NCBI GenBank assembly: GCA_023436825.1
Contig: JAEZHS010000052.1
Span: forward strand, 1 to 12,384
Direction of reading: 5' to 3'
DNA from: Pseudomonadota bacterium
GTDB taxonomy: Bacteria > Pseudomonadota > Alphaproteobacteria > Reyranellales > Reyranellaceae
DNA: 12,384 nucleotides
A model generated the notes under the pieces. The model saw only the letters and a list, made by a program, of their open reading frames with translations, was not told the DNA's origin and made no database searches. The position numbers were made by a program, and so were the translations under genes. Shown one piece after another: positions 1 through 6,297 of the stretch. Every line of letters begins with the position of its first letter. Positions within the stretch are counted from its first letter, which is position 1.

Positions 1-175
1 GCCAATTGAGGCCGCCTTGGGCGCCGACATAAAAGCCCGGCCAAGTCGGATTGGAGGACTCGAACAACGACTGGGCACCGGCGGCAGACGGCAGTACAGC
101 AAGAACGGCGGCTGCGACGATAGCGGAGCTTTGATGGGCATCCACCCCAAGCCCCCCGAGATACCGCCGATGCAT
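1..175 (-). CDS. N-terminus of an outer-membrane beta-barrel protein (partial, 3' end outside window)
   Basis: The minus strand reads ATG at 175 through the window edge, 58 residues. A basic start (MHRR) is followed by a hydrophobic stretch at about residues 19-30 and a likely signal-peptidase site near AAGAQS, residues 31-36. The mature part then begins and contains PTWPGFYVGAQGGLNW (residues 43-58). W-x-G-F-Y-x-G-x-x-G-G is the first beta strand of Omp25/31-like porin-family barrels of Alphaproteobacteria. In those families the protein sits in the outer membrane. A GTG at 145 is an alternative start that would still leave a signal peptide. The gene diverges from the dioxygenase gene at 303. 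It is probably a host gene that places the prophage edge somewhere between here and 1190. The C-terminal barrel cannot be checked. Confidence 0.72.
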   Translation of the reverse strand, partial: MHRRYLGGLGVDAHQSSAIVAAAVLAVLPSAAGAQSLFESSNPTWPGFYVGAQGGLNW

Positions 176-293
176 GCGGGAGCCGACCGAACGAATGCTG
201 GCTTCCGGCCAGACCAACGAGCGGGACATCCTGGCGATCAGTGGCCGCGGCATGATGGATGAAGCGCTGGCCCAGCCAGTAAGGGCGACGTAA
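174..293 (+). CDS. Possible small ORF upstream of the dioxygenase (doubtful)
   Basis: A 39-residue reading frame runs from ATG 174 to TAA 291-293, ending nine bases before the dioxygenase start. Its middle (ASGQTNERDILAISGRG) faintly resembles the C-terminal region of tyrosine recombinases, where an acidic segment precedes an A-I-x-G turn. The catalytic HxxR and tyrosine are not present. There is no Shine-Dalgarno sequence before the ATG. It could be a remnant of an integrase end left at a prophage junction, a leader peptide, or chance. The rest of 176-302 shows no other gene, tRNA or clear promoter. Confidence 0.2.
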   Translation: MREPTERMLASGQTNERDILAISGRGMMDEALAQPVRAT

Positions 294-302
294 CGTCGGA
301 GC

Positions 303-1154
303 ATGAACATTCTCGATGCGCTACGCGGGGGCGGCGCACGCCAGCACTACCGACGCCGCGGCTACCACGTGTTCCGGGGAGCCTTCCCCGCCGAAGAAAT
401 CAACGCCATTGCCGCCATGGCCCGCACCGTCAGTGGCTTCGACGGCAAGCTGCGCCGGCAGGATGGTCTGTTCTCGACCAACGATTCCTTCCCGGGCACG
501 ACGCTGGTTCGTAACCCTCTGCTACACCCGCACCTCGGTCTGCCAAGGCCGCTGGAGCGGCTGGCGACTGCTTTGCGCTCGCTGGTCACCTCGCCGGCGC
601 TTAGCAGCCATCTGCAGGGATTGGACGGCGAGCGCCACTATATTATCCACCAGGTGCTACTGTTCTTCGCCGCGCAGACCACTGACCTGCACCTCGACAG
701 CTGGTCTCTCGACACGGCGCCGCTTGGGCGATCGCACACGGTCTGGATACCCCTGCAGCACATGGGCCATGATGCCGGCGTTCCGGCCGTGATTCCTTGG
801 CCGATCGACCACGTCGTCCGGGAAGAGGCCCTTGGCCTCGTGCCCAGCGAGGCGGCCCCCCGAGACGAGCGGTACGAGCTCTACCACCGAGCGCTGCGCG
901 CCAAGCTGCTACGTGGCAGTCCAGAGATCGCAACCTCGCTCATGCGCACCGGCGATTGCATGATCTGGTCATCTCTGACGCCACACTTCACGCTGCCGTC
1001 TCGGCACTTCCCGACGGAACGGCTATCGCTGCAAGTCCTGATCCGGCCGGCCCGCCTACCATGGGGCGACTTCATGAGTCAGCCCTACGGCAAGACGTCG
1101 GTGCAGCTGCAGCGCATATCCAATCGCTTTTCGATCAGGGTTGTAATGGACTGA
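303..1154 (+). CDS. PhyH-family (phytanoyl-CoA dioxygenase-like) Fe(II)/2-oxoglutarate oxygenase
   Basis: A 283-residue protein with the double-stranded beta-helix pattern of the PhyH family. The N-terminus (HYRRRGYHVFRGAFPAEEI, about 15-33) matches the usual 'gets up, falls on the enzyme' opening of the family. The facial triad is visible as H130-L-D132 and H228, in GDCMIWSSLTPH. R240 in RLSLQVLIRP is the likely 2-oxoglutarate carboxylate anchor. The segment VWIPLQHMGHDAGVPAVIP is the typical central strand pair. Such enzymes hydroxylate small molecules or side chains using O2, Fe(II) and 2-oxoglutarate; the substrate cannot be inferred. The gene lies on the opposite strand to the phage operon, between a host-like porin gene and the tail fibre gene. 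It may therefore be a phage accessory gene or the first host gene. The Shine-Dalgarno match (CGGAGC) is very close to the ATG, so the start is moderately certain. Confidence 0.8.
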   Translation: MNILDALRGGGARQHYRRRGYHVFRGAFPAEEINAIAAMARTVSGFDGKLRRQDGLFSTNDSFPGTTLVRNPLLHPHLGLPRPLERLATALRSLVTSPALSSHLQGLDGERHYIIHQVLLFFAAQTTDLHLDSWSLDTAPLGRSHTVWIPLQHMGHDAGVPAVIPWPIDHVVREEALGLVPSEAAPRDERYELYHRALRAKLLRGSPEIATSLMRTGDCMIWSSLTPHFTLPSRHFPTERLSLQVLIRPARLPWGDFMSQPYGKTSVQLQRISNRFSIRVVMD

Positions 1155-1189
1155 TGCCTTGGACCTGCCCGCGCCTGCGATCATCGGGC

Positions 1190-2116
1190 CTACATTCTGA
1201 TTATCTTGTTAGCTGCCATCGTCGGTTGAACAATGCTGAAAGCGGCGGTCGAGCCGCCGCCGCTCATTGAACCTCCCAACGAGCCGCTCACTGACACAAA
1301 CGAATGGGTATGGCTAGAGGTCGAGAATGGGCCACCCTCGCCGCCACCGACGGCATTACCGGCAGCGGCATTTGCTTCGGCGGTGCTGCCGGTGAGCGTG
1401 CCGCTTACCGAGCCGCTCACTGACACGCTCACGCCAGCGGCCTGATTGACGCTGCCGCCCTTCTGTCCGTTCACCAACCCCAACGGCCCACCGATGCCTG
1501 CATCGACATATCCGCGGCTGTCCGGCAGGTTGAAGGTCGTGCTACCATCGCCGGCTCCGTATGTCGTGCCGATAGCTGCGAAGAGGGCGGGATATTGCGC
1601 CCGGCTAACGGCGCTCCCGTCCTCTGCCAACCAGCCAGCCGGCGTCGCGGAACTGCGATTGACCTGCGATGCGCCAGTCGGGGTGGCTTGGACCGAATTG
1701 GCGATGCGAAAGACGCCCGAAGAGGCGTGATAGATCAGTCGCAGGATCGAATTCGGAGCGCACCAGATGGGCGGCAGGGGGTACCAATTGCCGTTGTAGA
1801 AATGGCGGATCGGGACGGCGCCAAGGCCGTTCACATTGAGGGTCGCGCCGGCGCTAGGGGCGACATGGAACTCGGCCATGAAACTCATGCCATCGATCAG
1901 GGCGCCCGGGGCCACGCTGTAAGTGAGCGTGTAGGCCGATCCACTGCCGGCCGTCAGTTTGGGCGCCGTCCAATTGTACCAGCGCTTGAGCGCACCCTGG
2001 TGGGCCCGCAGGACGTTGTTCACGCCCGAGGGCGCCATGCCTTCCGGAGCACCGTCCGGGGCGGCCGTGATGTTGGCGTTATCGTCTTCGTTCCAGTTGC
2101 TAGCGCCAATGTCCAT
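1190..2116 (-). CDS. Tail fibre protein with phage tail-collar domain
   Basis: A 308-residue protein. Residues 1-50 (MDIGASNWNEDDNAN..., ending in ALKRWYNW) form an N-terminal module probably used to attach to the virion. Residues about 159-205 are a phage tail-collar domain (PF07484 type): PAGWLAEDGSAVSRAQYPALF, then YGAGDGSTTFNLPD. Beyond it is a Ser/Gly-rich beta region with repeated VSVSGS units and an SHTHSF segment, like the metal-binding HxH of short-tail-fibre tips. The protein ends in AFSIVQPTMAANKIIRM, the usual closing strand. It probably recognises the host surface. The start is supported by AGAGGA upstream. It is the last gene of the minus-strand operon, placed after the lysis genes. 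Its N- and C-terminal modules recur in the short gene at 5112-5372. Confidence 0.9.
   Translation of the reverse strand: MDIGASNWNEDDNANITAAPDGAPEGMAPSGVNNVLRAHQGALKRWYNWTAPKLTAGSGSAYTLTYSVAPGALIDGMSFMAEFHVAPSAGATLNVNGLGAVPIRHFYNGNWYPLPPIWCAPNSILRLIYHASSGVFRIANSVQATPTGASQVNRSSATPAGWLAEDGSAVSRAQYPALFAAIGTTYGAGDGSTTFNLPDSRGYVDAGIGGPLGLVNGQKGGSVNQAAGVSVSVSGSVSGTLTGSTAEANAAAGNAVGGGEGGPFSTSSHTHSFVSVSGSLGGSMSGGGSTAAFSIVQPTMAANKIIRM
1281..1426. repeat. 17-base direct repeat inside the tail fibre gene
   Basis: The sequence gagccgctcactgacac occurs exactly at 1281-1297 and 1410-1426. On the coding strand it encodes the repeated VSVSGS segment of the C-terminal beta region. It gives a substrate for length variation of the fibre tip by recombination; that role is inferred. 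Confidence 0.8.
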
Positions 2117-2151
2117 CGGTCTGTCCTCTACCTACTAGGTTATGCATGGGG

Positions 2152-2376
2152 CTATTCGGCCCCGCGGCAAGCCCGCGCCTGGTCGCGCAGCCGGCCGTAG
2201 TCCGGCATCATCGTGCCCCGCACCATGCCGTCGCGTGGCAGAGCCGACAGTTCGTCGGCCGCCCGCCGCTGCTGTTCGGCGGAGTACTCGACCTCGCGCG
2301 GGCAAGCGTTAGAAGGAGCTGTCGCGCAGCCGGCGGTCGACGTCGTCAGGAGTGCGAGGGCCATGAGCGTCCGCAT
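2152..2376 (-). CDS. Rz1-like outer-membrane spanin lipoprotein
   Basis: Reading from ATG 2376 gives 74 residues. A short basic start and hydrophobic stretch (MRTLMALALLTTSTAGC) end in a lipobox-like TAGC with lipidated C17. The -3 residue is T rather than the usual L, so the lipobox is not perfect. The remainder is a short soluble tail rich in charged residues, not proline-rich like lambda Rz1. Its first 68 bases overlap the upstream i-spanin candidate in another frame, which is the classic nested Rz/Rz1 arrangement. The partner would span the periplasm and fuse inner and outer membranes at lysis. The frame stays open upstream to an ATG at 2505, but the lipoprotein signal fixes 2376 as the likely start. 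No other function is suggested. Confidence 0.68.
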   Translation of the reverse strand: MRTLMALALLTTSTAGCATAPSNACPREVEYSAEQQRRAADELSALPRDGMVRGTMMPDYGRLRDQARACRGAE

Positions 2377-2527
2377 CGGTGATGCTCCGTTGGGTTTCGA
2401 TGGTCTTGCCGAGCTGGTCGACGCGAGCGGCATTGCGGCCGGCAGATCGACCCTCGAAGTAGATCGCCGCGGCGCCGACGAGGACGGCGGCACAGGCGCC
2501 GGCAACCAGCCACAGCTTGAGCGTCAT
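2309..2527 (-). CDS. Rz-like inner-membrane spanin (short)
   Basis: From ATG 2527 this gives 72 residues: MTLKLW then a transmembrane segment (about residues 4-23, LVAGACAAVLVGAAAIYF), followed by a charged helix. The C-terminus, GPRTPDDVDRRLRDSSF, resembles the endings of Rz-like proteins in alphaproteobacterial phages. The frame is open further upstream, but the ATG overlaps the TGA of the lysozyme gene (ATGA, 2524-2527), giving translational coupling. The predicted topology is N-in with a periplasmic helical tail, as for an i-spanin. At 72 residues it is much shorter than lambda Rz (about 150), so the periplasmic reach would have to be made up otherwise. The overlap with the lipoprotein gene is the strongest argument for the assignment. 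Confidence 0.65.
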   Translation of the reverse strand: MTLKLWLVAGACAAVLVGAAAIYFEGRSAGRNAARVDQLGKTIETQRSITDADAHGPRTPDDVDRRLRDSSF

Positions 2528-3255
2528 GTGCTCAGCACCTCCCCGCGCCGGCGCTTCTGGACGTAGCGCCAAAGCATGTAGACGCCGGCCGCCAGAGCGA
2601 TGACCGACAGGGCCACGCCGCCGAGCTGCATGACGCTCTTCAGCGACGCACCCGTCGTGGCGATTGAATTCAGCACCGGCGTCACCTGATCGGCCACCGA
2701 GGCGGCGCCGGCCGCGACCGTCACGCCGCCGGCGATGACGGTCTTGCTTGTGGCAGCGGATGGCGGCGGTGCCACCGCCTGCGGCATGGCCTTTGCGGTA
2801 GGCGCGTCCTCTGTCAGGTAGCATGCCGTCTCGGCCGTGCGCCGGCGCGTCAGCCCAGCCACCTCCTGCAGCCGGCCGTTGACCATGGCCTTGTTCCACA
2901 TGCCGAAGGCGCGTGCGGCACCCTGCCGATCGCCCCGCCGGTGCAGCCGCAGCACGGTCGAGCCCTTGAAGCCAGCGATACCGACGTTGAAGGTCAGCGA
3001 CACCATGGCGTCGAATTCGTGCTGGGTCGCCTCGCAGGCGCCGAGCGCATCGGCGACCGCATTGCCGTAGCCGAGCAGGTCGGCCGCCAGCAGGCTATCG
3101 GCGTGGGCGGCGGTGATCTTGTCGCCTGGCTGGACACCATCGGTGTGGCCGTAGCCGATCGTCCACTTCCCGGCCGGGCAGAGGTAGGCCGTCAGCGACA
3201 GGCCCTCGAACTGCTGGATGAGGGCGCGGCCCTCTAGGCTCACTTCGCGTGGCAT
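2524..3255 (-). CDS. GH24 lysozyme (endolysin) with C-terminal membrane segment(s)
   Basis: The protein is 243 residues from the second of two adjacent ATGs (3255; the other is 3258). AGGAGG lies 6 bases before it, and both ATGs overlap the TGA of the preceding gene. The muramidase domain fills about residues 1-148. The catalytic set E17-x8-C26-x5-T32 is the P1/P22-type spacing, embedded in FEGLSLTAYLCPAGKWTIGYGH. FNVG (89-92) and TRRRTAETACYL (137-147) are further GH24 signatures. It cleaves peptidoglycan glycan strands. After an Ala/Pro linker comes a weakly hydrophobic stretch (about 172-187) and a strong transmembrane helix (about 212-230), ending in RYVQKRRRGE. There is no N-terminal signal or SAR helix. 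The C-terminal region could anchor the enzyme or act as a holin-like element; no separate classical holin is evident nearby. Confidence 0.88.
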   Translation of the reverse strand: MPREVSLEGRALIQQFEGLSLTAYLCPAGKWTIGYGHTDGVQPGDKITAAHADSLLAADLLGYGNAVADALGACEATQHEFDAMVSLTFNVGIAGFKGSTVLRLHRRGDRQGAARAFGMWNKAMVNGRLQEVAGLTRRRTAETACYLTEDAPTAKAMPQAVAPPPSAATSKTVIAGGVTVAAGAASVADQVTPVLNSIATTGASLKSVMQLGGVALSVIALAAGVYMLWRYVQKRRRGEVLST

Positions 3256-3551
3256 CATCTGCCTCCTGTTGGCGCTACCTGCCACAGCCGCCGCTGCAGC
3301 TCTTCGATTTGCTGGTCCTGCCGGTCGTTACGACGGTCGTGCGTGTCGAGCCGCAAGGCGTGCGCATTGGCGCGCCCCTCGCTGGTGCTGCTGAGCGTGG
3401 TTACCTGGATCTGCAACGCCTCAAGCTTGGCCGCCATCTTGTCGATCTGGTCGAGCTGCCGCCACGACAGGGCCGTGATCAGCGCCAGGCCGATCGTCAC
3501 CAGCCAGCGATAGGCTTGCGTGCCCTTGGTGCCGTTGGCGGCGTCGCTCAT
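3255..3551 (-). CDS. Small membrane protein with coiled coil, lysis cassette
   Basis: A 98-residue protein with one transmembrane helix at about residues 15-30 (RWLVTIGLALITALSW). Long, highly charged helices follow (about 32-58 and 70-91), with heptad-like spacing of L, I and A. The predicted topology is a short N-terminal tail inside and the coiled coil outside, which resembles an i-spanin or a one-pass holin-type protein. It directly precedes and is translationally coupled to the lysozyme gene, so a lysis role is likely. Its exact part (holin, pinholin, spanin-like) cannot be told. AAGGAG lies five bases before the ATG. An alternative reading is a tail-associated coiled-coil protein. Confidence 0.7.
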   Translation of the reverse strand: MSDAANGTKGTQAYRWLVTIGLALITALSWRQLDQIDKMAAKLEALQIQVTTLSSTSEGRANAHALRLDTHDRRNDRQDQQIEELQRRLWQVAPTGGR

Positions 3552-3553
3552 CG

Positions 3554-3727
3554 CTACTCCTTCGGTTCCGTGGCCTTCAGGCGTTCGCGCTGCTTCGGCG
3601 TCAGCACCGCCTCGAGCTCGGCAATGCGGGCGTCCTTCGCGGTGACCTGCTCGACGAGCTCGGCTATCGTGAGCGCATCCTGACCGATGCGCTGGCCCAG
3701 GAACTGGGCGCCTTTGCCCGCGCTCAT
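3554..3727 (-). CDS. Small coiled-coil protein, 57 residues, unknown
   Basis: From ATG 3727 to TAG 3554-3556. The ATG overlaps the TGA of the preceding gene as ATGA (3724-3727), and the stop lies two bases before the next ATG at 3551, so it fits the operon chain exactly. The protein starts MSAGKGAQFLGQRIGQ and continues as an amphipathic helix (LTIAELVEQVTAKDARIAEL) with a Glu/Lys-rich tail. There are no transmembrane segments. I do not recognise a family. It may be a tail or lysis accessory protein. Confidence 0.6.
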   Translation of the reverse strand: MSAGKGAQFLGQRIGQDALTIAELVEQVTAKDARIAELEAVLTPKQRERLKATEPKE

Positions 3728-3951
3728 GTCAGGATGCCGCTCGCCTTGGCATAGCTTTCGGCGGCCATGTTGAGGACGTGCGCGATATAGGCATCGTTGG
3801 TCGCGAAGTGATTGGGGTTCGGCACGATGCGCTGCCCGGTCTCGTCGAGCACGTCGGGCATGCCCGCGTTGATCGTCTCGCGAGCCCAGGTGATGCCGCT
3901 GATCTTCTCGGTGCGGTGGGGCTCGGTGATGGTGATGTTGAAGTCGGCCAT
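3724..3951 (-). CDS. Small phage protein, 75 residues, unknown
   Basis: The gene starts at ATG 3951 with AAGGAG five bases upstream and ends in TGA overlapping the next ATG. The sequence opens MADFNITITEPHRTEKISG, probably a beta hairpin. An Asn/Pro-rich turn (VPNPNHFATNDAYIAHV) and a C-terminal helix (LNMAAESYAKASG) follow. No catalytic motif or membrane segment is visible. It is located just downstream of the appendage protein, with nine bases between them. A tail accessory or chaperone role is possible but unsupported. Confidence 0.7.
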   Translation of the reverse strand: MADFNITITEPHRTEKISGITWARETINAGMPDVLDETGQRIVPNPNHFATNDAYIAHVLNMAAESYAKASGILT

Positions 3952-3960
3952 GATGGCTCC

Positions 3961-4812
3961 TTAAGGCTCGGTGGCGATTACCTGAACAGCGCCGGACGGG
4001 AACAGCATCACGAGCTGCGTCTTGCCGCTGCCGTTGTCCCGCATGTAGAGATATCCATTGTTGGCGGGAGGGGCCGCCGGGTCTGTCCGTTCAGAGAACG
4101 CGATGAGGCCGCTGCCGCTCTGCAACAGCAACTGGCGCATGGTGACGTCTCCGGTGTTTGCCACGGCGAACACCGTCGATCCGCCGACCCTGCCGTCGAT
4201 CAGTCGCTTCGCGCCCGAGCCTACGGAGGTCTCGGTCACGTTGATGTCGAGAGCCGTGTATGCGTCGGCGCCGCCTTGTTGGATGGTCGGCGTGATCTTC
4301 GCAAACTTGAGCGCGCTGCTAGTTAGACCGCTGCCATTCGACGATACCTCGAACAGACACGCGGCGCTGCCGCCCGAGCGAAGCACCGTGGTTGCGCCGG
4401 TGTTTGGATCGAGCCTGATGATGTTGCCGGCGGCCCCGATCTGCATGATGCGATTTGTGCTTCCAGTGCCGGCGGCGTCCGTCTGGATGACGAACGTATT
4501 GCCGGCCCACTGAATGCGCGCACGCTCGTAATTCAGGCCGTCCGTGTAGGTATTGTAGATATTGAGCCACTGCGCCGTGGTGCCGTTGCGCAGCGCCAGG
4601 ATATCGTTGCTATCCACCGCGACGGACGCCGCAATGGTTCCGGCGTTGTTGCTGACACGCAACGTTGCATCGACGGGCGCGCCAAGCAACGTACGCGCCG
4701 CGAACCCAACGAGGCCGCCGCTGTCGGCGATGAAGTTGGTTGCCCGAATTTGCTGACCGACCAGGCCGGCGAGGATTGCCGCCGAGCTGAGTGGCTGATT
4801 TCCGATGCGCAT
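3961..4812 (-). CDS. Beta-rich tail appendage/fibre protein
   Basis: A 283-residue protein made of short beta-strand repeats rich in G, N, T and S. Recognisable segments are ATLRVSNNAGT (about 49-59), DGLNYERARIQWAGNTFVI (about 91-109), STVFAVANTGDVTMRQL, and the C-terminal end GYLYMRDNGSGKTQLVMLFP then GAVQVIATEP. The NYER...W strand and the closing DNGSGKTQL...GAVQ element recur in phage tail fibre and appendage proteins. The protein is probably a trimeric receptor-binding or baseplate appendage exposed on the virion. AGGAG lies six bases before the ATG. The gene sits nine bases after the previous one and nine before the next, in the middle of the tail operon. A peptidase or glycan-hydrolase domain is not visible. 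Confidence 0.75.
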   Translation of the reverse strand: MRIGNQPLSSAAILAGLVGQQIRATNFIADSGGLVGFAARTLLGAPVDATLRVSNNAGTIAASVAVDSNDILALRNGTTAQWLNIYNTYTDGLNYERARIQWAGNTFVIQTDAAGTGSTNRIMQIGAAGNIIRLDPNTGATTVLRSGGSAACLFEVSSNGSGLTSSALKFAKITPTIQQGGADAYTALDINVTETSVGSGAKRLIDGRVGGSTVFAVANTGDVTMRQLLLQSGSGLIAFSERTDPAAPPANNGYLYMRDNGSGKTQLVMLFPSGAVQVIATEP

Positions 4813-4821
4813 CGCCCGCTC

Positions 4822-5115
4822 CTATCCGAAGTACCAGACGTTGATCTTGGCGCTCGCCGCTTCCTCGAGCATGCGCACGTCGCCGAGCGGCGTGGTGACC
4901 TCGACCGACTGGCCGACTGCAATCAGCATGTCAGAGGTGGTCGGTGTGCCTGGCGTGCCACCGGCGAGACTGAGCCGGATCGCCTGGTTCTCGGGCACCA
5001 GAATCGCCCAGCTCGCATTCGACGGCGGCGACAGGCTCTTCACGGTCGAAAGCGACGTGATCTGCTCTTTGCCGCAGTAGACGGTCTTGGCGGGGGTGAC
5101 GGGTGTAGTACTCAT
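4822..5115 (-). CDS. Small beta-rich phage protein, 97 residues, unknown
   Basis: ATG 5115 overlaps the TGA of the preceding gene (ATGA) and has GAGGAG seven bases upstream. The sequence is mostly beta with a Gly/Pro/Thr loop (LAGGTPGTPTTSDM, about 50-63) and ends INVWYFG. There is no signal, membrane segment or catalytic motif. The size and composition suit a small structural or decoration protein of the tail. I do not recognise the family. Confidence 0.72.
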   Translation of the reverse strand: MSTTPVTPAKTVYCGKEQITSLSTVKSLSPPSNASWAILVPENQAIRLSLAGGTPGTPTTSDMLIAVGQSVEVTTPLGDVRMLEEAASAKINVWYFG

Positions 5116-5372
5116 TGGCTGGCTCCTCGATGCTGAGCAGGGTGGTTGAGGCTCGGCTGCACGATGCTGAAGGCGCTGGATACGCCAGCCAGATCGCCGC
5201 TGACGCCGACGGAAATGTTGATGTTGGCGGCGCGGAGGTCGATCGGACCCGCAGCGAAGTCGCCCCCAAGGGTAATGCAGCGGATCACACCACTCGGCGT
5301 GTCACCGCTCGCCCCGCCTATGGCCGAGTCGGCATTGTCCTTCTCGCTCCAGTTCGCAGCGCTGATATCCAT
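5112..5372 (-). CDS. Miniature tail-fibre-like protein (end modules without collar domain)
   Basis: The protein is 86 residues from ATG 5372. It starts MDISAANWSEKDNAD, closely matching MDIGASNWNEDDNAN of the large tail fibre at 1190-2116, and ends with SAFSIVQPSL, matching its AFSIVQPTM closing strand. The collar domain that lies between these modules in the large protein is missing. The reading frame is open to an ATG at 5420 overlapping the preceding gene. I prefer 5372 because of the homologous start and the AAGGGGG at five bases. After VQPSL the sequence runs NHPAQHRGASQ, unlike normal endings. The -1 frame there reads TTLLSIEEP, so a frameshift near the 3' end is possible. The protein may be a small virion subunit sharing the same attachment site, or a decayed fibre gene. 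Confidence 0.65.
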   Translation of the reverse strand: MDISAANWSEKDNADSAIGGASGDTPSGVIRCITLGGDFAAGPIDLRAANINISVGVSGDLAGVSSAFSIVQPSLNHPAQHRGASQ

Positions 5373-5410
5373 CTTGACCCCCTTGAGGTATGTGTGCGGG
5401 TTCGCGTTCT

Positions 5411-5968
5411 TCACCGCCATTGGCGACTGAAGAGATCACCGGATCCGGGCGTGGGCTCCGGGCCAACGATCGGCCTGATCTCGCCCGTGACCGGGTTACG
5501 CTGGTAGGCCTTCGTCGGGTCGTAGGTTGGCCCGAGGTACATGCGACCGTTGCCCTCGCCCAACGGCACCCACACATTCCCCTTCGTCACGCTCTTGGGC
5601 GGATTCATCGATGTGGCGGGCGCCCTATCGAGGCCCTTGGCGACCGCCTCGTTCGCAACCATGCGCATCCTGGCGCGCAATGCCTCGTCCCATGGCCGGC
5701 GTTGGTCGAGCATCATCGCGAGGTGCGCCCGGCGCAGGCTCTGGTCTTCGGCCTGCTTCTGCATCGCGTTGCTCATCTGCAGCCCGGTCATCAGGCCCGG
5801 CGCGATCCCGGACGACCAGCTACGTCCGGCGGCATCGGCCTGGCTGATGCCGGCGCCGGCGCCCATGAGCAGGCTGCCCAGCATGGACCATCTGTCCGGC
5901 GATGCTGGCTGCAGCTGCAGGTAGGGGTTGGTCGCCAGGGCGGCCGTGGGGTCCATCCAGTCGGCCAT
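5411..5968 (-). CDS. Probable virion/ejection protein, 185 residues
   Basis: ATG 5968 overlaps the previous TGA as TGATG, with GGAGG six bases upstream. The N-terminal half carries a Gly/Ala-rich helix-forming stretch, SMLGSLLMGAGAGISQADAA (about 28-47), followed by W-SSGIAPGLMTGLQMSN and long charged helices (about 67-113). The C-terminal half is Pro-rich with WVPLGEGNGRMYLGPTYDP. The LxGAGAG...GIAPGL pattern resembles small internal virion proteins of podoviruses, which are ejected with the DNA. That assignment rests on pattern and context. No enzyme motif is seen. Confidence 0.65.
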   Translation of the reverse strand: MADWMDPTAALATNPYLQLQPASPDRWSMLGSLLMGAGAGISQADAAGRSWSSGIAPGLMTGLQMSNAMQKQAEDQSLRRAHLAMMLDQRRPWDEALRARMRMVANEAVAKGLDRAPATSMNPPKSVTKGNVWVPLGEGNGRMYLGPTYDPTKAYQRNPVTGEIRPIVGPEPTPGSGDLFSRQWR

Positions 5969-6297
5969 CAGATGCCTCCACCGATCCAGCCGCCGCGGGC
6001 GATGACGTCAGCCGGGATCGGTCCGCGTGAAGAGCCGTACGTCGCGCTCGCCGCCGGATCGCCCTTGAAGCCTGTCAGAAAGTCGGTGAGAGCACCGAGG
6101 CCAACGCCCAGCCCCGCGCCGAGCCCCGCAATGCCATCGCCGACGTTGAAGCCCGGCGTGGGAGGCGGCGCGGACACGTTGAGACCCGGCACGGTCATCG
6201 ACGGCGGCGGACGGAAGCCCACGGTGGCAAGCTGGGCCAGCAGTTCAGGTGTGAAGGGCGCCGTGAGGCCACCGGCGCGAACATTGAATCCAGGCAT
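5968..6297 (-). CDS. Small glycine-rich virion-type protein with PG(F/L)NV repeats
   Basis: The protein is 109 residues. The frame is open upstream, but ATG 6297 overlaps the TGA of the PP-loop gene as TGATG and has AAGGAG seven bases before it. It contains three PG(F/L)NV units (PGFNV at 2-6, PGLNV near 37, PGFNV near 48) separated by Pro-rich linkers. A very hydrophobic Gly/Leu stretch, GIAGLGAGLGVGLGALTDFL (about 54-73), follows and could insert in a membrane. The protein ends GGWIGGGI. It could be a small DNA-ejection or tail protein. Family not recognised. Confidence 0.62.
   Translation of the reverse strand: MPGFNVRAGGLTAPFTPELLAQLATVGFRPPPSMTVPGLNVSAPPPTPGFNVGDGIAGLGAGLGVGLGALTDFLTGFKGDPAASATYGSSRGPIPADVIARGGWIGGGI

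Noticed and set aside
1167..1189. Inverted repeat gcccg...cgggc between convergent genes, considered as a terminator
   Set aside because: The stem is only five base pairs with a 13-base loop, and there is no T-run on either strand.
2152..2168. Small hairpin ggggc...gcccc at the end of the Rz1-like gene
   Set aside because: The stem is five base pairs without a T-run and includes the stop codon, so it is not a supported terminator.
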